The notes under the pieces: generated by a model
Database searches by the model: none
What the model was told of the DNA's origin: nothing
The model's input: only the letters and a program-made list of their open reading frames with translations
Assembly: GCF_001263205.1 (NCBI RefSeq)
Contig: NZ_CP012333.1
Span: 10,521,501-10,585,500, forward strand
Reading direction: 5' to 3'
DNA length: 64,000 nucleotides
Origin: Labilithrix luteola
GTDB lineage: Bacteria; Myxococcota_A; Polyangia; Polyangiales; Polyangiaceae
Program-made: the position numbers and the translations under genes
In this document: positions 17,104-26,007 of the stretch, piece by piece
How positions within the stretch are numbered: position 1 is the stretch's first letter
Layout of the letters: each line of letters starts with the position of its first letter

Positions 17104-18649
17104 GAGAGCTCCACTTTGCTCCACATCTCTCGAAGCATCTTCTCTTTTCGACGATCGGTGCGCGTAATCACACGAGCGACGCCCCAGGCGGCCAGGAGCT
17201 CTCCCTCCTGCCCGAGCGCGGGAAGCGTGCTGCGCCCCGTGACGAAGACGTTGCCGAGCGCCGTACGAATCGGCTCGGCAGCGAGGCCGTGCAGCTCCGG
17301 AGCGCTCGCGCGGAAGCGCGGAACCATCGCCTCGGCCTCGAGCGAGCCGCCGAAGGCGCGAAGACGAGCGCGGTCGATCAGACGCGCGCGAAGGCCCCAT
17401 GCGGGCTTGCCCACCGAAGGATCGGACGAATTCGTCGAGCGGAAATCCCAAAGCGGACGCCCGTCGTGCGGCGAATCGCACATCACGATGTGGCGCTCGA
17501 GGAACGGGAGGTATTCGAGCACCGTCCCAAGCACCGACTCGCGCGCATGATCGAGAACGCTGCCCTCCGCGAGCAGCGTCTCGGCGACGAGGAGCACGGT
17601 TCCCGGCGTTGCTCCGGATGCCTTCTGGAGGTGGACGATGGAGCCGTCCTTGGCGAGCAAGAACGATTCGGTCGCCAGCGGCTTCGGAATACCTTCCGGC
17701 CGCGCGACGATCGACACGACGAAGCGATTCTCCAGCACGTCGAGCGGTACACCCTCGGCACGCGAAGGCGCGAAGTTCCGCGCGAGGTCGAGCAGCGGCG
17801 CGCTCGGCATGTCGGAGACCACGAAGGTCACGCCGACCGGCATCTCGTCGCCGTCGACGTGCACGCCCCTCACCTTGCCGCCCTTGTGCACGAGCGCCGA
17901 AGCGCGATCGCCGAGACGCGTATCACCACCGTGTGCGCGGACGCGTTCGAGCAAAAACTCGACGAGCTCGTCTTCGCCACCTGACAGGCTGCTCACGCCG
18001 CGGGTCCACGCCCCGTGGAGTCGAGCGAGCGCAAACGGCGGTGCGCCCTCGGCCAGGTCGCACGCGAACCTGGCGGGCACGGTGACGATGTCGCGAAACG
18101 CGTGGTCGCGCGGGAACTCGGCGAGGAAGTCACCTTGACCGTCGAGGTACGGAAGCGTCGAAACCACGCGCGCCGTCTCGCGCCGCTCCCAGAAGCCTCC
18201 GGGAGGCCAGACGGCGTCACGTTCGAAGGCCGCGTCGGCCGCCGCGTTCGTGCGGGCGAGCTCGGCGTAAAGATCGTCTACCACGCGACGAACGGCCGGG
18301 AACTCGCGGTCGATCTCGCGTGAGAAGAGCGTCGTGTCGGGCGGCAGATCGAGCCTCGAATCGGGCGCGAGGATCTGCAGCATCGGGTCCAGCGACGAGA
18401 GACGGCGGCGGAACGTCTGCGACTGGGCGAGCTCGACGAGGATGCGTCCCCACGCGGGCGAAGACGCCGAGAGGAACGTGAACGGGCGGCGCGACAGGAC
18501 GAACCCGTCGTAGCCGTACGTCGGCTTGCGAAAGCCGTGGCCGAGAACCAGAACGCGCCACGAACGGCGCGCGAGAAGAGCCGCGGTCGCGAGTGCGCCG
18601 AGCCCTGCCCGAGCACGACGACGTCGTAGTGCTTCGAGGTGGAGTTCAT
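17100..18649 (-). CDS. FAD/NAD(P)-binding oxidoreductase (phytoene-desaturase-like), frameshifted near 18604
   Basis: The ATG at 18649 overlaps the purN stop and opens MNSTSKHYDVVVLGQG, a Rossmann beta-alpha-beta start, then loses sense after ~16 codons. The remainder (LATAALLARRSWRVLVLGHG, FRKPTYGYDGFVLSRRPFTF, to a stop at 17100) lies in another frame. One extra base in the 3-base C run at 18603-18605 restores a ~516-aa protein of the phytoene-dehydrogenase/amine-oxidase type. The C-terminal GNVFVTGRSTLPALGQEGEL looks like the FAD-closing motif. Substrate unknown. Without repair only the 427-aa C-terminal part from 18383 could be made. Confidence 0.7.
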
Positions 18650-19302
18650 GAGGCGGGCAGAATCCGGACGCGCGGACGCGTTCCGGCCTCGCCGCTCACC
18701 ACTTCGAGGCGGCCCTCGGCGATCCACTGCAGGACGGCCGGAAGCAGCTCGTGCTCCTTCTGCAGGATGCGGGCGCGGAGTGCGGCCACGTCATCGCCCT
18801 CGAGGACGGGCACCGTCGCCTGCGCGAGGATCGGGCCGGTGTCGGTGCCGCTGTCGACGAGATGCACCGTACAGCCCGTGACGCGCACGCCGTAGGCGAA
18901 GGCCTGCGCTTGCGCGTCCACGCCGGGAAATGCCGGCAAGAGCGACGGGTGGATGTTCACCACACGATGGGGGAACGCGTCGAGCAGCGTGCTCGTGACG
19001 ATGCGCATGAAGCCCGCGAGCACCACGCACGAGACGCCCCGCTCGCGGAGAACTTCCACGACGGCGGCGTCGAACGCCGCGCGATTCGCGTACGCCTTGT
19101 GGTCGAGCACCACGGTCGGAATGCCCGCGGCAGCGGCGCGATCGAGCCCCTTGGCCGTGGCGATGTTCGAGACGACGACGGCGATCTTCGCGTTCAGCGA
19201 GCCCGCCTTCACCGCATCGATGACGGCCTGGAGGTTCGTCCCCGAACCGGAGACGAGCACGCCGAGAACGAGCGGTTCGCCTGCCGGCCCCGAGGCGCTC
19301 AT
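18646..19302 (-). CDS. purN: Phosphoribosylglycinamide formyltransferase
   Basis: 218 aa. Catalyses the third step of purine synthesis, transferring formyl from 10-formyl-THF to GAR. Conserved elements are present: LVSGSGTNLQAVIDAV near the N-terminus, GFMRIV, the catalytic region NIHPSLLPAFPG with the active-site Asn and His, and VHLVDSGTDTGPI with the catalytic Asp. Length fits PurN. The ATG overlaps the purM stop and its own stop overlaps the next start, so purM-purN-oxidoreductase-lipoprotein form one translation-coupled operon. Confidence 0.95.
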   Translation of the reverse strand: MSASGPAGEPLVLGVLVSGSGTNLQAVIDAVKAGSLNAKIAVVVSNIATAKGLDRAAAAGIPTVVLDHKAYANRAAFDAAVVEVLRERGVSCVVLAGFMRIVTSTLLDAFPHRVVNIHPSLLPAFPGVDAQAQAFAYGVRVTGCTVHLVDSGTDTGPILAQATVPVLEGDDVAALRARILQKEHELLPAVLQWIAEGRLEVVSGEAGTRPRVRILPAS

Positions 19303-20375
19303 GGGAAGATCACCCGCGCCTCGAAGTCCGTGTCTTCGGGGACGCGGACGATTTCGCCCAGATCGATCGGCGCTTCACCGAGCGCCGAGAGGGCCTCGAG
19401 CGTCTTCGCTTCGTCTTCCTTGGCGACGACGAACACGAAGCCCACGCCCAGGTTGAACACGCGGCGAAGCTCGTTCTCCTCCACGCGCTCGGCGATGAGC
19501 TCGAGGATGCCCGGGCGCGCCCAGGGCTTGCCGAGACGAACGCCGAGGCCATCAGGGAGAACGCGCGGGAGGTTGCCGGGAAGGCCGCCGCCCGTGATGT
19601 GGCTCATCGCGTGGACGTCGGCGCCCGTCGCGAGCACCGCCTGGACGTGCTTCGCGTAGAGGCGCGTCGGCGCCATGAGCGCCTCGGCGACCGTCTTGCC
19701 GCCGAGTTTCTCAGGCTTGGCCGAGAGCTCGAGGTTCATCGCCTCGAGCACCACGCGGCGCGCGAGCGAGTAGCCGTTCGAGTGAAGGCCGCTCGAAGGC
19801 AGGCCGATGACCTTGTCGCCCTCGGCGACGCGCTTGCCGTCGACGATCTTCTTGCGTGAGACCACGCCCACCGCGAAGCCGGCGAGGTCGTACTCGCCCG
19901 CGGCGTACATGCCGGGGAGCTCGGCCGTTTCACCGCCGAGGAGCGCGCAGCCGGACTCGGCGCAGGCTTCGGCGATGCCCTTGATGACGTTCTCACCGAC
20001 GGAAAGCTCGAGCTTTCCCGTGCCGTAGTAGTCGAGGAAGAAGAGCGGCCGCGCACCTGTCGTCACGATATCGTTGACGCACATGCCGACGAGGTCGAAG
20101 CCGATCGTGTCGTGGATGCCCGTCAGGAAGGCAACCTTGAGCTTGGTCCCGACGCCGTCGGTACCGCTGACGAGGACCGGGTCGTCGATGCCCGAGGGAA
20201 CCGCACAAAGGCCGGCAAAACCGCCGACGTCCGCGAGGACCTCGGGGATGCGCGTCTTCTTGGCGAAGGGCTTGATGCGCTCGACGAGCTCGTCGCCAGC
20301 GTCGATGTCGACCCCTGCCTCTCGGTACGAGATCTTGGACTGCGAAGGCGGAGGGGAATCGCCACGGGATGCCAT
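19299..20375 (-). CDS. purM: Phosphoribosylformylglycinamidine cyclo-ligase (AIR synthetase)
   Basis: 358 aa. Closes the imidazole ring of AIR using ATP. Typical segments are YREAGVDIDAGDELVERIKP, VSGTDGVGTKLKVAF, NDIVTTGARPLFFLDYYGTG, ALLGGETAELPGMY and THGGGLPGNLPR-like HITGGGLPGNLPRVL. First gene of the operon; the 148-bp space upstream (20376-20523) should hold its promoter. Start ATG 20375 gives a normal length for the family. Confidence 0.95.
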   Translation of the reverse strand: MASRGDSPPPSQSKISYREAGVDIDAGDELVERIKPFAKKTRIPEVLADVGGFAGLCAVPSGIDDPVLVSGTDGVGTKLKVAFLTGIHDTIGFDLVGMCVNDIVTTGARPLFFLDYYGTGKLELSVGENVIKGIAEACAESGCALLGGETAELPGMYAAGEYDLAGFAVGVVSRKKIVDGKRVAEGDKVIGLPSSGLHSNGYSLARRVVLEAMNLELSAKPEKLGGKTVAEALMAPTRLYAKHVQAVLATGADVHAMSHITGGGLPGNLPRVLPDGLGVRLGKPWARPGILELIAERVEENELRRVFNLGVGFVFVVAKEDEAKTLEALSALGEAPIDLGEIVRVPEDTDFEARVIFP

Positions 20376-20523
20376 TCTGGGCGGCTACTTAGCCGTGCTC
20401 CGCCCTCGGGACAACACTCCTCCGCGGAGGCCTACGCCCGCGCCGCATTCCGCTGGTTTCGTGACCTCGACCGTGTGGGCGTATCGATATAGCTGGCCTT
20501 CGCGAGGGGCGTAGCTCGACCGA

Positions 20524-23091
20524 TTACCGGCTGCTGGGTCGAGGCTCGTCTTCGCGCAAGGCCGGGAGGTCGCGACGGCGCTCCTCGACGTCCCGCAGGG
20601 CATGACTCTCGAGCCATGCCGGCAGGGCGATGACCGCGGTGGTCAGGCATGTGATCTCGCCGAGGACGGCAACCAGGCCGAACATGAAGAGGGCGCGGTT
20701 CTCGGCGACGAGCAGCGACGAGTAGCCAATGATGGTCGTGGCCGAGCACAGCGCCACCGCCCCCCCTGTCGCGCGAACGGCCTGACTCGTGTCGCGACCG
20801 CCGTCCTGGATGAAGCGCGTCATCACGTTGACCGCGTATTCGACGCCGATGCCGAAGGTGATCGGGAACGCGATGAAGTTGATGAAATTGATCTTGATGT
20901 GGAAGCCGACCACCAGGCCGAGCAGCCAGGTCACACCGACGAGCAGCGAAACGATGACGCGCGCGGTGGCGACCGTGAAGCGGAAGAGCAAGAGCACGAT
21001 GGCCATCACGCCCGCGAGCGCGATGAAGCTGGCCTTCGGCCCGTCGCGACGAATGCAGGCGATGATGTCCGTCGAGAGCGAGAGCGATCCGGCCACGCGC
21101 GCCGGTCGCATGCCCGGAGGCGCGTTTTCCGCGGCGATCTGGCGGAGGTGTCCGACGAACGACGCGAGCGCCGGTCCCTCCCAGAGCTCCTTCGAGGGGG
21201 TGGGATAGACGAGGACGATGCGGTCATAGTGGCCGTCCCTCTCGCGAAGCCCTGTCGTGAACGTGGGCGGGAGATCTTCGACGGCGATGGGGTGGTCTTC
21301 GCTCTCGTCGAGCAGCCGCTCGATCGTCGTCTTCTTGTCCTCGGGCAGCGACGCGCGGATCCGCGGCGTCATCGTGTCTTTGATCTGCTCGAGGAGCGCG
21401 AGCTTTTCGGGCTGGTGTTGAGGCAGGACGTCATCGATGGTCCGCACGGAGTTGACCATGTCGCCGAAGCGGCCGTCGTCCCGGTCGGCACGGATCGAGG
21501 CAGCGTTCTTACGGGTCTGGTCGCCATCGTCGCCGAGCAGCGCCATCGGCGTGAGGTACGTGCCGAGCAGCGTGTCCATCCTGCGGCCCCAGTACCCTTC
21601 CCCCACCGTCCAGGTGTCGCGACGGCGAAGCTGCGCGAAGTCGCGCTCGAGCTGCGAGTCGTCGAGGCGGCCGATCGTGGCGACGGCCACGGCGGTGACG
21701 GCCGCGCAAATCAGCACGATCGCGCGCGGGCGAGCCTTGATGAGGCGCGCGACGTGGACGCTGAAGCTGTCGCGGGAGAGAGGACGCGGATCGACGGTGC
21801 CGCGGTCGACCCAGCGTGTGAGCGGCGGCATCAAGACGAACGCGCAGACCCAGGCAAGGATCATCCCGAGTCCGCCGATGTACCCGAACTGCCGGAAGCC
21901 GCGGAACTGCGTAAGGATGAGCGAGCCGTACGAAGCGCTCGCGGCCAGCGCCGCGGTCAGCGTTCCGGGTCGCGTGCCCCACACTGCGAGAACGAGCGCC
22001 GGCTCGACCGGCATGCCCCTGCGCCGCTCCTCGACGTAGCGGGACATGAGCATGATGCCCACGTTGATGCCGTTGCCGACGATGATCGAACCGAGGAACG
22101 CCGTGTTGGAATTCAGCTCGGTGACGTTGAACGGCGGCAGCGACGCGATGCCGAACGCGAGCACGGTGGCGAGGCCGAGCGGCGGAAGAATGATGACGAC
22201 CGCCCGCCACCACCGGAAGTAGTAGAGGAGCGACCCGAACACGAAGACGAGCACGAGCACCGCGGACAAGGAGAGGTCCGACACGAGCGCGGATGTCTCT
22301 TCGACCGTGATCGCCACGTCGCCCGCGTAACCGACGCGCATGCCGGGGGCGTATTTGTCGGGCCCTCCGAGCTCGGCGAGATCGTGCTTCACCCGCTTGA
22401 AGAGCTCGGCGCTCTTGCCCTGCGCAGACGAGTACGAGGTGGCCTCGACCAGCATGAGCGCCGTGTGCATCTCGGCGTTCTCGAAGCGGCCGTTCTCCGT
22501 CTTGCCCTTGCCGCGCGTCCGCTCGTCGTACTTCTTCTCGATGTCCGAGAAGTCCAGGGGCGGAGCGGCGTTCGGATCGTCATCGAGGCTGGTGCCCGTT
22601 TCCTTGGAGACCTCCCAGTCACGACGGGCCTGCACGCGATCGAGGATCGCCTGCAGGTCGCTCTCCTCGAGATAGAGCGCAGCATGCTTCTCGAGAAAGG
22701 CGCGCTCCTCGGCGTCGCCGACACGGACGGCACGGACGAGATCGGGCGGATACGTGCGAACGCGCGCGGCGAGGTCGTCGAGCATGCGTTCGGCGGCCGG
22801 CATGTTCTCCGGCTTACCGGTGTCGACGATGACGCTGAGGTACTGCAGACCAGAGACGCGCTCGCGGAGCTCGTCGAGCGCGATGACACTCGGCGTCTGG
22901 CGCGGCAGGAGCAGCTCGAGGTCGCTCCGCAAGTGAGCGTAGACGAGAACCGTACGCCACGTGCCGAACACGCCGAGCGCGATGGCGATCGCCCAGATGA
23001 TTGCGCCGTGCCGCAGGAGGAAGGCGACCCACGCTCGGGTCCTCGGCGACGGGCCCTCTGGAAGCGAGGTCCCGCGCCTTCCGAAGCTCAA
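20524..23091 (-). CDS. MMPL/RND-superfamily lipid exporter
   Basis: 855 aa from a TTG whose last two bases lie in the pgpA stop (TTGA overlap). Two repeated halves each have one N-terminal membrane helix, a large periplasmic loop and a five-helix bundle (SLSAVLVLVFVFGSLLYYFR, then LGSIIVGNGINVGIMLMSRY in the first half; FIALAGVMAIVLLLFRF, then FINFIAFPITFGIGVEYAVN in the second). This is the HpnN/MmpL type that moves lipids such as hopanoids across the envelope. As the last gene of an inositol-lipid operon it is a candidate exporter for the product (inference). Confidence 0.85.
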   Translation of the reverse strand: MSFGRRGTSLPEGPSPRTRAWVAFLLRHGAIIWAIAIALGVFGTWRTVLVYAHLRSDLELLLPRQTPSVIALDELRERVSGLQYLSVIVDTGKPENMPAAERMLDDLAARVRTYPPDLVRAVRVGDAEERAFLEKHAALYLEESDLQAILDRVQARRDWEVSKETGTSLDDDPNAAPPLDFSDIEKKYDERTRGKGKTENGRFENAEMHTALMLVEATSYSSAQGKSAELFKRVKHDLAELGGPDKYAPGMRVGYAGDVAITVEETSALVSDLSLSAVLVLVFVFGSLLYYFRWWRAVVIILPPLGLATVLAFGIASLPPFNVTELNSNTAFLGSIIVGNGINVGIMLMSRYVEERRRGMPVEPALVLAVWGTRPGTLTAALAASASYGSLILTQFRGFRQFGYIGGLGMILAWVCAFVLMPPLTRWVDRGTVDPRPLSRDSFSVHVARLIKARPRAIVLICAAVTAVAVATIGRLDDSQLERDFAQLRRRDTWTVGEGYWGRRMDTLLGTYLTPMALLGDDGDQTRKNAASIRADRDDGRFGDMVNSVRTIDDVLPQHQPEKLALLEQIKDTMTPRIRASLPEDKKTTIERLLDESEDHPIAVEDLPPTFTTGLRERDGHYDRIVLVYPTPSKELWEGPALASFVGHLRQIAAENAPPGMRPARVAGSLSLSTDIIACIRRDGPKASFIALAGVMAIVLLLFRFTVATARVIVSLLVGVTWLLGLVVGFHIKINFINFIAFPITFGIGVEYAVNVMTRFIQDGGRDTSQAVRATGGAVALCSATTIIGYSSLLVAENRALFMFGLVAVLGEITCLTTAVIALPAWLESHALRDVEERRRDLPALREDEPRPSSR

Positions 23092-23552
23092 CGGAGCACC
23101 CCCGCGTAGCGCAGGACGAAGATCACGAGGGCCGCCTGGATGCCGGCGACCACGTCGTCCATCACGATACCGAGACCTCCCGGCAGCTTTTCGGCGCGGC
23201 GCGCAGGGAACGGCTTCGTCATGTCGAACAGACGGAAGAGCACGAACCCCGCCACGACCCCGGCCGTCGTCATTGGCGCAGCGGCGAGCGCGATGAGGAC
23301 GCCGACGACTTCGTCGACCACGACGATCTGCGGATCCTTGGTCTTCTTCGTTTCGGCCACGACGCCCGAGGCCCACGTGCCGACGACGAAGACGACCGCC
23401 GTGACGGCGAGCACCGCCAGGGGGCCCTTGCTCCGAACGGCGAAATAGAGCGGAAGCGCGCCGAGCGAACCGACCGTGCCCGGTCCCACCGGCGACAGGC
23501 CACATCCGAACCAGAGCGCGATCGCATAGGCGATGCGATGGGACAGCTTCAT
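23088..23552 (-). CDS. pgpA: Phosphatidylglycerophosphatase A-like phosphatase
   Basis: 154 aa, close to the usual PgpA length. Family signatures are visible: GCGLSPVGPGTVGSLGALPL at the N-terminus, VDEVVGVLIALAAAP, and FDMTKPFPARRAEKLPGGLG followed by IVMDDVVAGI. PgpA removes phosphate from phosphatidylglycerophosphate. In this operon, next to a CDP-alcohol transferase and inositol-3-phosphate synthase, it could instead dephosphorylate phosphatidylinositol phosphate; that is inference. Overlaps both neighbours by 4 bp. Confidence 0.85.
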   Translation of the reverse strand: MKLSHRIAYAIALWFGCGLSPVGPGTVGSLGALPLYFAVRSKGPLAVLAVTAVVFVVGTWASGVVAETKKTKDPQIVVVDEVVGVLIALAAAPMTTAGVVAGFVLFRLFDMTKPFPARRAEKLPGGLGIVMDDVVAGIQAALVIFVLRYAGVLR

Positions 23553-24574
23553 TCGCCGCCTCCGGACACGGGCGCACCGCCGGCTGGCTCGAGCATGTCG
23601 GCGATGTCCGTCGTCACGGGAGCCGGCGCAGGGACGTCACTCTTGAGCTTTCCGATCGAGCCGAGCACGACGGTGGTGATGACCGCGTAGAAGCCACCGA
23701 GCAAGGCATCGATGATCCAGTGGTGATCGAGGTAGACCGCCGAAAAGATCATCCAGCACGCGAAGCCCATCGCGACGAAGCGAAGCTTCCAGCCGAACGA
23801 GCGCCAGCCTTCGACGAGGATGAGGATGGGATAGGCACAGTGCAACGATGGGAGCGCGCCGAAGACGCTGCTCGCACGCGCGTACATCCCATGGAAAAAC
23901 GTGATGCCGAGGCGGTGCTCAAGCATCAAATCGACGCGCTCGAGCGCGGGACCTTCCGTGGCGCGTGTTGCGAGATCCACCGTGCAACCGTGGGCGTGGA
24001 AGTACCAGGGCGGCCCCGCTGGCACCAGATGGTACGTGAGGAACGCCAGCACGTTCAGCACGAGGAAGCCCCACGAAAAGCGGCGCATCGCCTGGCGGTC
24101 GTGGATGTAGAGGTAGATGCAGCAAGCCACGCACGCCGCGAGAAAGGTCGCGTACGGGATCGAGGAAAAGACGTCGAGCGCCGGCGTGTGGTGGAGATAG
24201 AACCAGTCGTGCGGCGTCATTCGCTGACCGCCCACGTTCATGCCGAACAGCCCGAGCTCGAGATTCCTCAGATCACAGAGGTGCACCCGCTCCGGCGTGA
24301 GCCCCACCTTCTGGATCGGCCGCATCGCGTCGTAGAAGACTGCCACGAGCGCAAGTGGATAGAGGCCGAGGAGGAGCTCCTTCGTGCGCGGCCCGGTGTA
24401 CGCGAGAACCGCCGCGACGACGATCATGAGCACGTGCTCGACGCGCAGCTCGGATCGGAATCCCTGGTACAGGGCAAACAGCACGAACGGCGCGACGGGT
24501 GCCAACACCGATCGCGGCCAGAGGCTCCGAACGTGAGCTCGGAACTTCCTCGCCGCTCCCCCCAGAGCGCTCAT
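23549..24574 (-). CDS. PAP2-family membrane enzyme, AUR1/inositol-phosphorylceramide-synthase-like
   Basis: 341 aa with six or so membrane helices. The catalytic motifs differ from plain PAP2 phosphatases: PSLHCAYP (residues 242-249) in place of PSGH, and YLDHHWIID (281-289) carrying the second His and Asp. With TYHLVPAGPPWYFHAHG (180-196) this is the pattern of AUR1-type transferases that move phosphoinositol from phosphatidylinositol to ceramide or another lipid. Start ATG 24574 overlaps the gtrA-like stop. The operon supplies inositol-3-phosphate and a CDP-alcohol transferase, which fits. Confidence 0.8.
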   Translation of the reverse strand: MSALGGAARKFRAHVRSLWPRSVLAPVAPFVLFALYQGFRSELRVEHVLMIVVAAVLAYTGPRTKELLLGLYPLALVAVFYDAMRPIQKVGLTPERVHLCDLRNLELGLFGMNVGGQRMTPHDWFYLHHTPALDVFSSIPYATFLAACVACCIYLYIHDRQAMRRFSWGFLVLNVLAFLTYHLVPAGPPWYFHAHGCTVDLATRATEGPALERVDLMLEHRLGITFFHGMYARASSVFGALPSLHCAYPILILVEGWRSFGWKLRFVAMGFACWMIFSAVYLDHHWIIDALLGGFYAVITTVVLGSIGKLKSDVPAPAPVTTDIADMLEPAGGAPVSGGGE

Positions 24575-25110
24575 CGCACCTTCCTCCGTTCGACGATGAC
24601 GCTGGCCGCGAGGGCCGGCGTTGCTTCCGCAAGGCCAAGCTCTGGCCCCCTCTCCGGCTCCGTTTCCATGGCGAACTCGGTCGGGCCGAGCGCCCCGGTT
24701 CCCACCAGGCGGAACACGACGCGCGCGTGCATCGGATACGTGTACGCGACGCTCACCATGACGGAGATGATCGCGCGCGCGAGTAGGTATCCGCGGCCTC
24801 CGAAGAACAAAACGGCCTGGAGGAGCATCGCGTTCAAGAGCGCTCCTCCGAGAGAGACGGCCGTATACCGGAGTGCCTGCGAAGGAACGGTGCCGACGTG
24901 GCGCTCCTTGAACGCCCATGTCCTCGCGATGGTGAAATTGACGACGCCCCCGAACGCCGCCGAGACCAAGGTCGCGAGCGGCGGGGGGGCGTGGACGAGC
25001 TCGACGAGCCCGACCATGAGGCCAAAGTCACACGCGGTCGCGATTCCCGCCGCGATCTGATGACGACCGAGGAGGCGGAGATCCGTGAGGCGCGCGTTCG
25101 ATTGCCCCAT
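24571..25110 (-). CDS. GtrA-family membrane protein
   Basis: 179 aa with four predicted membrane helices, the last ending near residue 130 (AIISVMVSVAYTYPMHARVV), and a cytoplasmic tail. The HQIAAGIATACDFGLMVGLV start and FTIARTWAFKERH after the second helix are typical of GtrA/DPMS-like proteins, which take part in flipping or positioning of lipid-linked sugars. In this operon it could assist glycosylation or flipping of an inositol lipid (inference). Its ATG lies 9 bp after the upstream gene, and its stop overlaps the next ATG. Confidence 0.85.
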   Translation of the reverse strand: MGQSNARLTDLRLLGRHQIAAGIATACDFGLMVGLVELVHAPPPLATLVSAAFGGVVNFTIARTWAFKERHVGTVPSQALRYTAVSLGGALLNAMLLQAVLFFGGRGYLLARAIISVMVSVAYTYPMHARVVFRLVGTGALGPTEFAMETEPERGPELGLAEATPALAASVIVERRKVR

Positions 25111-25119
25111 GGTGCTTTC

Positions 25120-25992
25120 TCAGGGGTGGCGCAGGCGCTTGCTGGCCGGTGCCGAAGCGGGCCCTTTGAGGGACGGCGTGGAACGGACAGGCGCGGGAGC
25201 CGGCGGCGGCGGAACGGGAACCACGGGATTCGCCGCGGCCGCAACGCGAGCTCCACGAAGCAGTCGGCGGAGAGCCGACACGTTGCCCACGACGGCGATC
25301 GTCGCGAGGGCGAGGATGATGGGTCCGAGCTGAAGGCGCATCGGCAGCGCGTGGCCAGCCGAAGCGACGAACGGAACGAGCGTCGCAGAGACGAGGAGGC
25401 AAGAGAGACGCTCGGCCCGGCGCATCGGCGCCTTCGGGTCCGGCACGGCGAGCTCTCGAAGAACGGACGACGCGTAGCTCACCATGAAGCCGCCCACGAG
25501 CGCGCCGAGGGCGAGGAGGAGAAGGAGCAGGTCGTGCCGAACGTAGATGGCGATGCCACCGATGAAGAGAGCTTCGACGTAACGGTCGATCGTGGTGTCG
25601 AGCACCTGCCCGTACTTGCTTGCGGTACGGGTTTGGCGCGCGATGAGCCCATCGAGCGCATCGGCGAGCGCCGCCGTCGATGCGACGACAGCGCCCAAGC
25701 CGAAGTGTCCGAAGGCGAAGAGCACGGCCGCAACCACCGCGAGGCCAAACGACGCGATCGTGACCGCATTGGCGGACACACGAAGAGCGACGAGGAACCT
25801 CGCGACGGGGCCTAGCGCGGCGTAAACGGCCTCCATCGGGGCCTTGCCGACGAGCGGTAGCGGTGCCTCACGGTCGAGCCTCTCGAACGAACGAGGTCCC
25901 GACACGATGGAGACGGCGGCAAACGCCGCTAGCACGACCGCGAGAGCGGCGCACAATCCGACGGACGCTGCGGTGTCTATGTCAGTGCCCAC
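25120..25992 (-). CDS. CDP-alcohol phosphatidyltransferase family protein (candidate phosphatidylinositol-phosphate synthase)
   Basis: 290 aa membrane protein. The full CDP-alcohol motif D-x2-DG-x2-AR-x8-G-x3-D-x3-D is intact at residues 111-137 (DALDGLIARQ ... GQVLDTTID). A Pro/Ala-rich cytoplasmic tail follows the last helix. The family joins a CDP-linked lipid to an alcohol acceptor. Because the gene lies 15 bp after inositol-3-phosphate synthase, the likely acceptor is inositol-3-phosphate, as for actinobacterial PgsA1-type enzymes; the acceptor cannot be proven from sequence. Confidence 0.85.
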   Translation of the reverse strand: MGTDIDTAASVGLCAALAVVLAAFAAVSIVSGPRSFERLDREAPLPLVGKAPMEAVYAALGPVARFLVALRVSANAVTIASFGLAVVAAVLFAFGHFGLGAVVASTAALADALDGLIARQTRTASKYGQVLDTTIDRYVEALFIGGIAIYVRHDLLLLLLALGALVGGFMVSYASSVLRELAVPDPKAPMRRAERLSCLLVSATLVPFVASAGHALPMRLQLGPIILALATIAVVGNVSALRRLLRGARVAAAANPVVPVPPPPAPAPVRSTPSLKGPASAPASKRLRHP

Positions 25993-26007
25993 GGCCCAAC
26001 GTCTCCG

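Noticed and set aside
20602..23109. Long plus-strand open frame opposite the MMPL exporter
   Set aside because: Arg/Asp/Glu-rich mirror of a real high-GC gene; the minus strand encodes the recognisable transporter.
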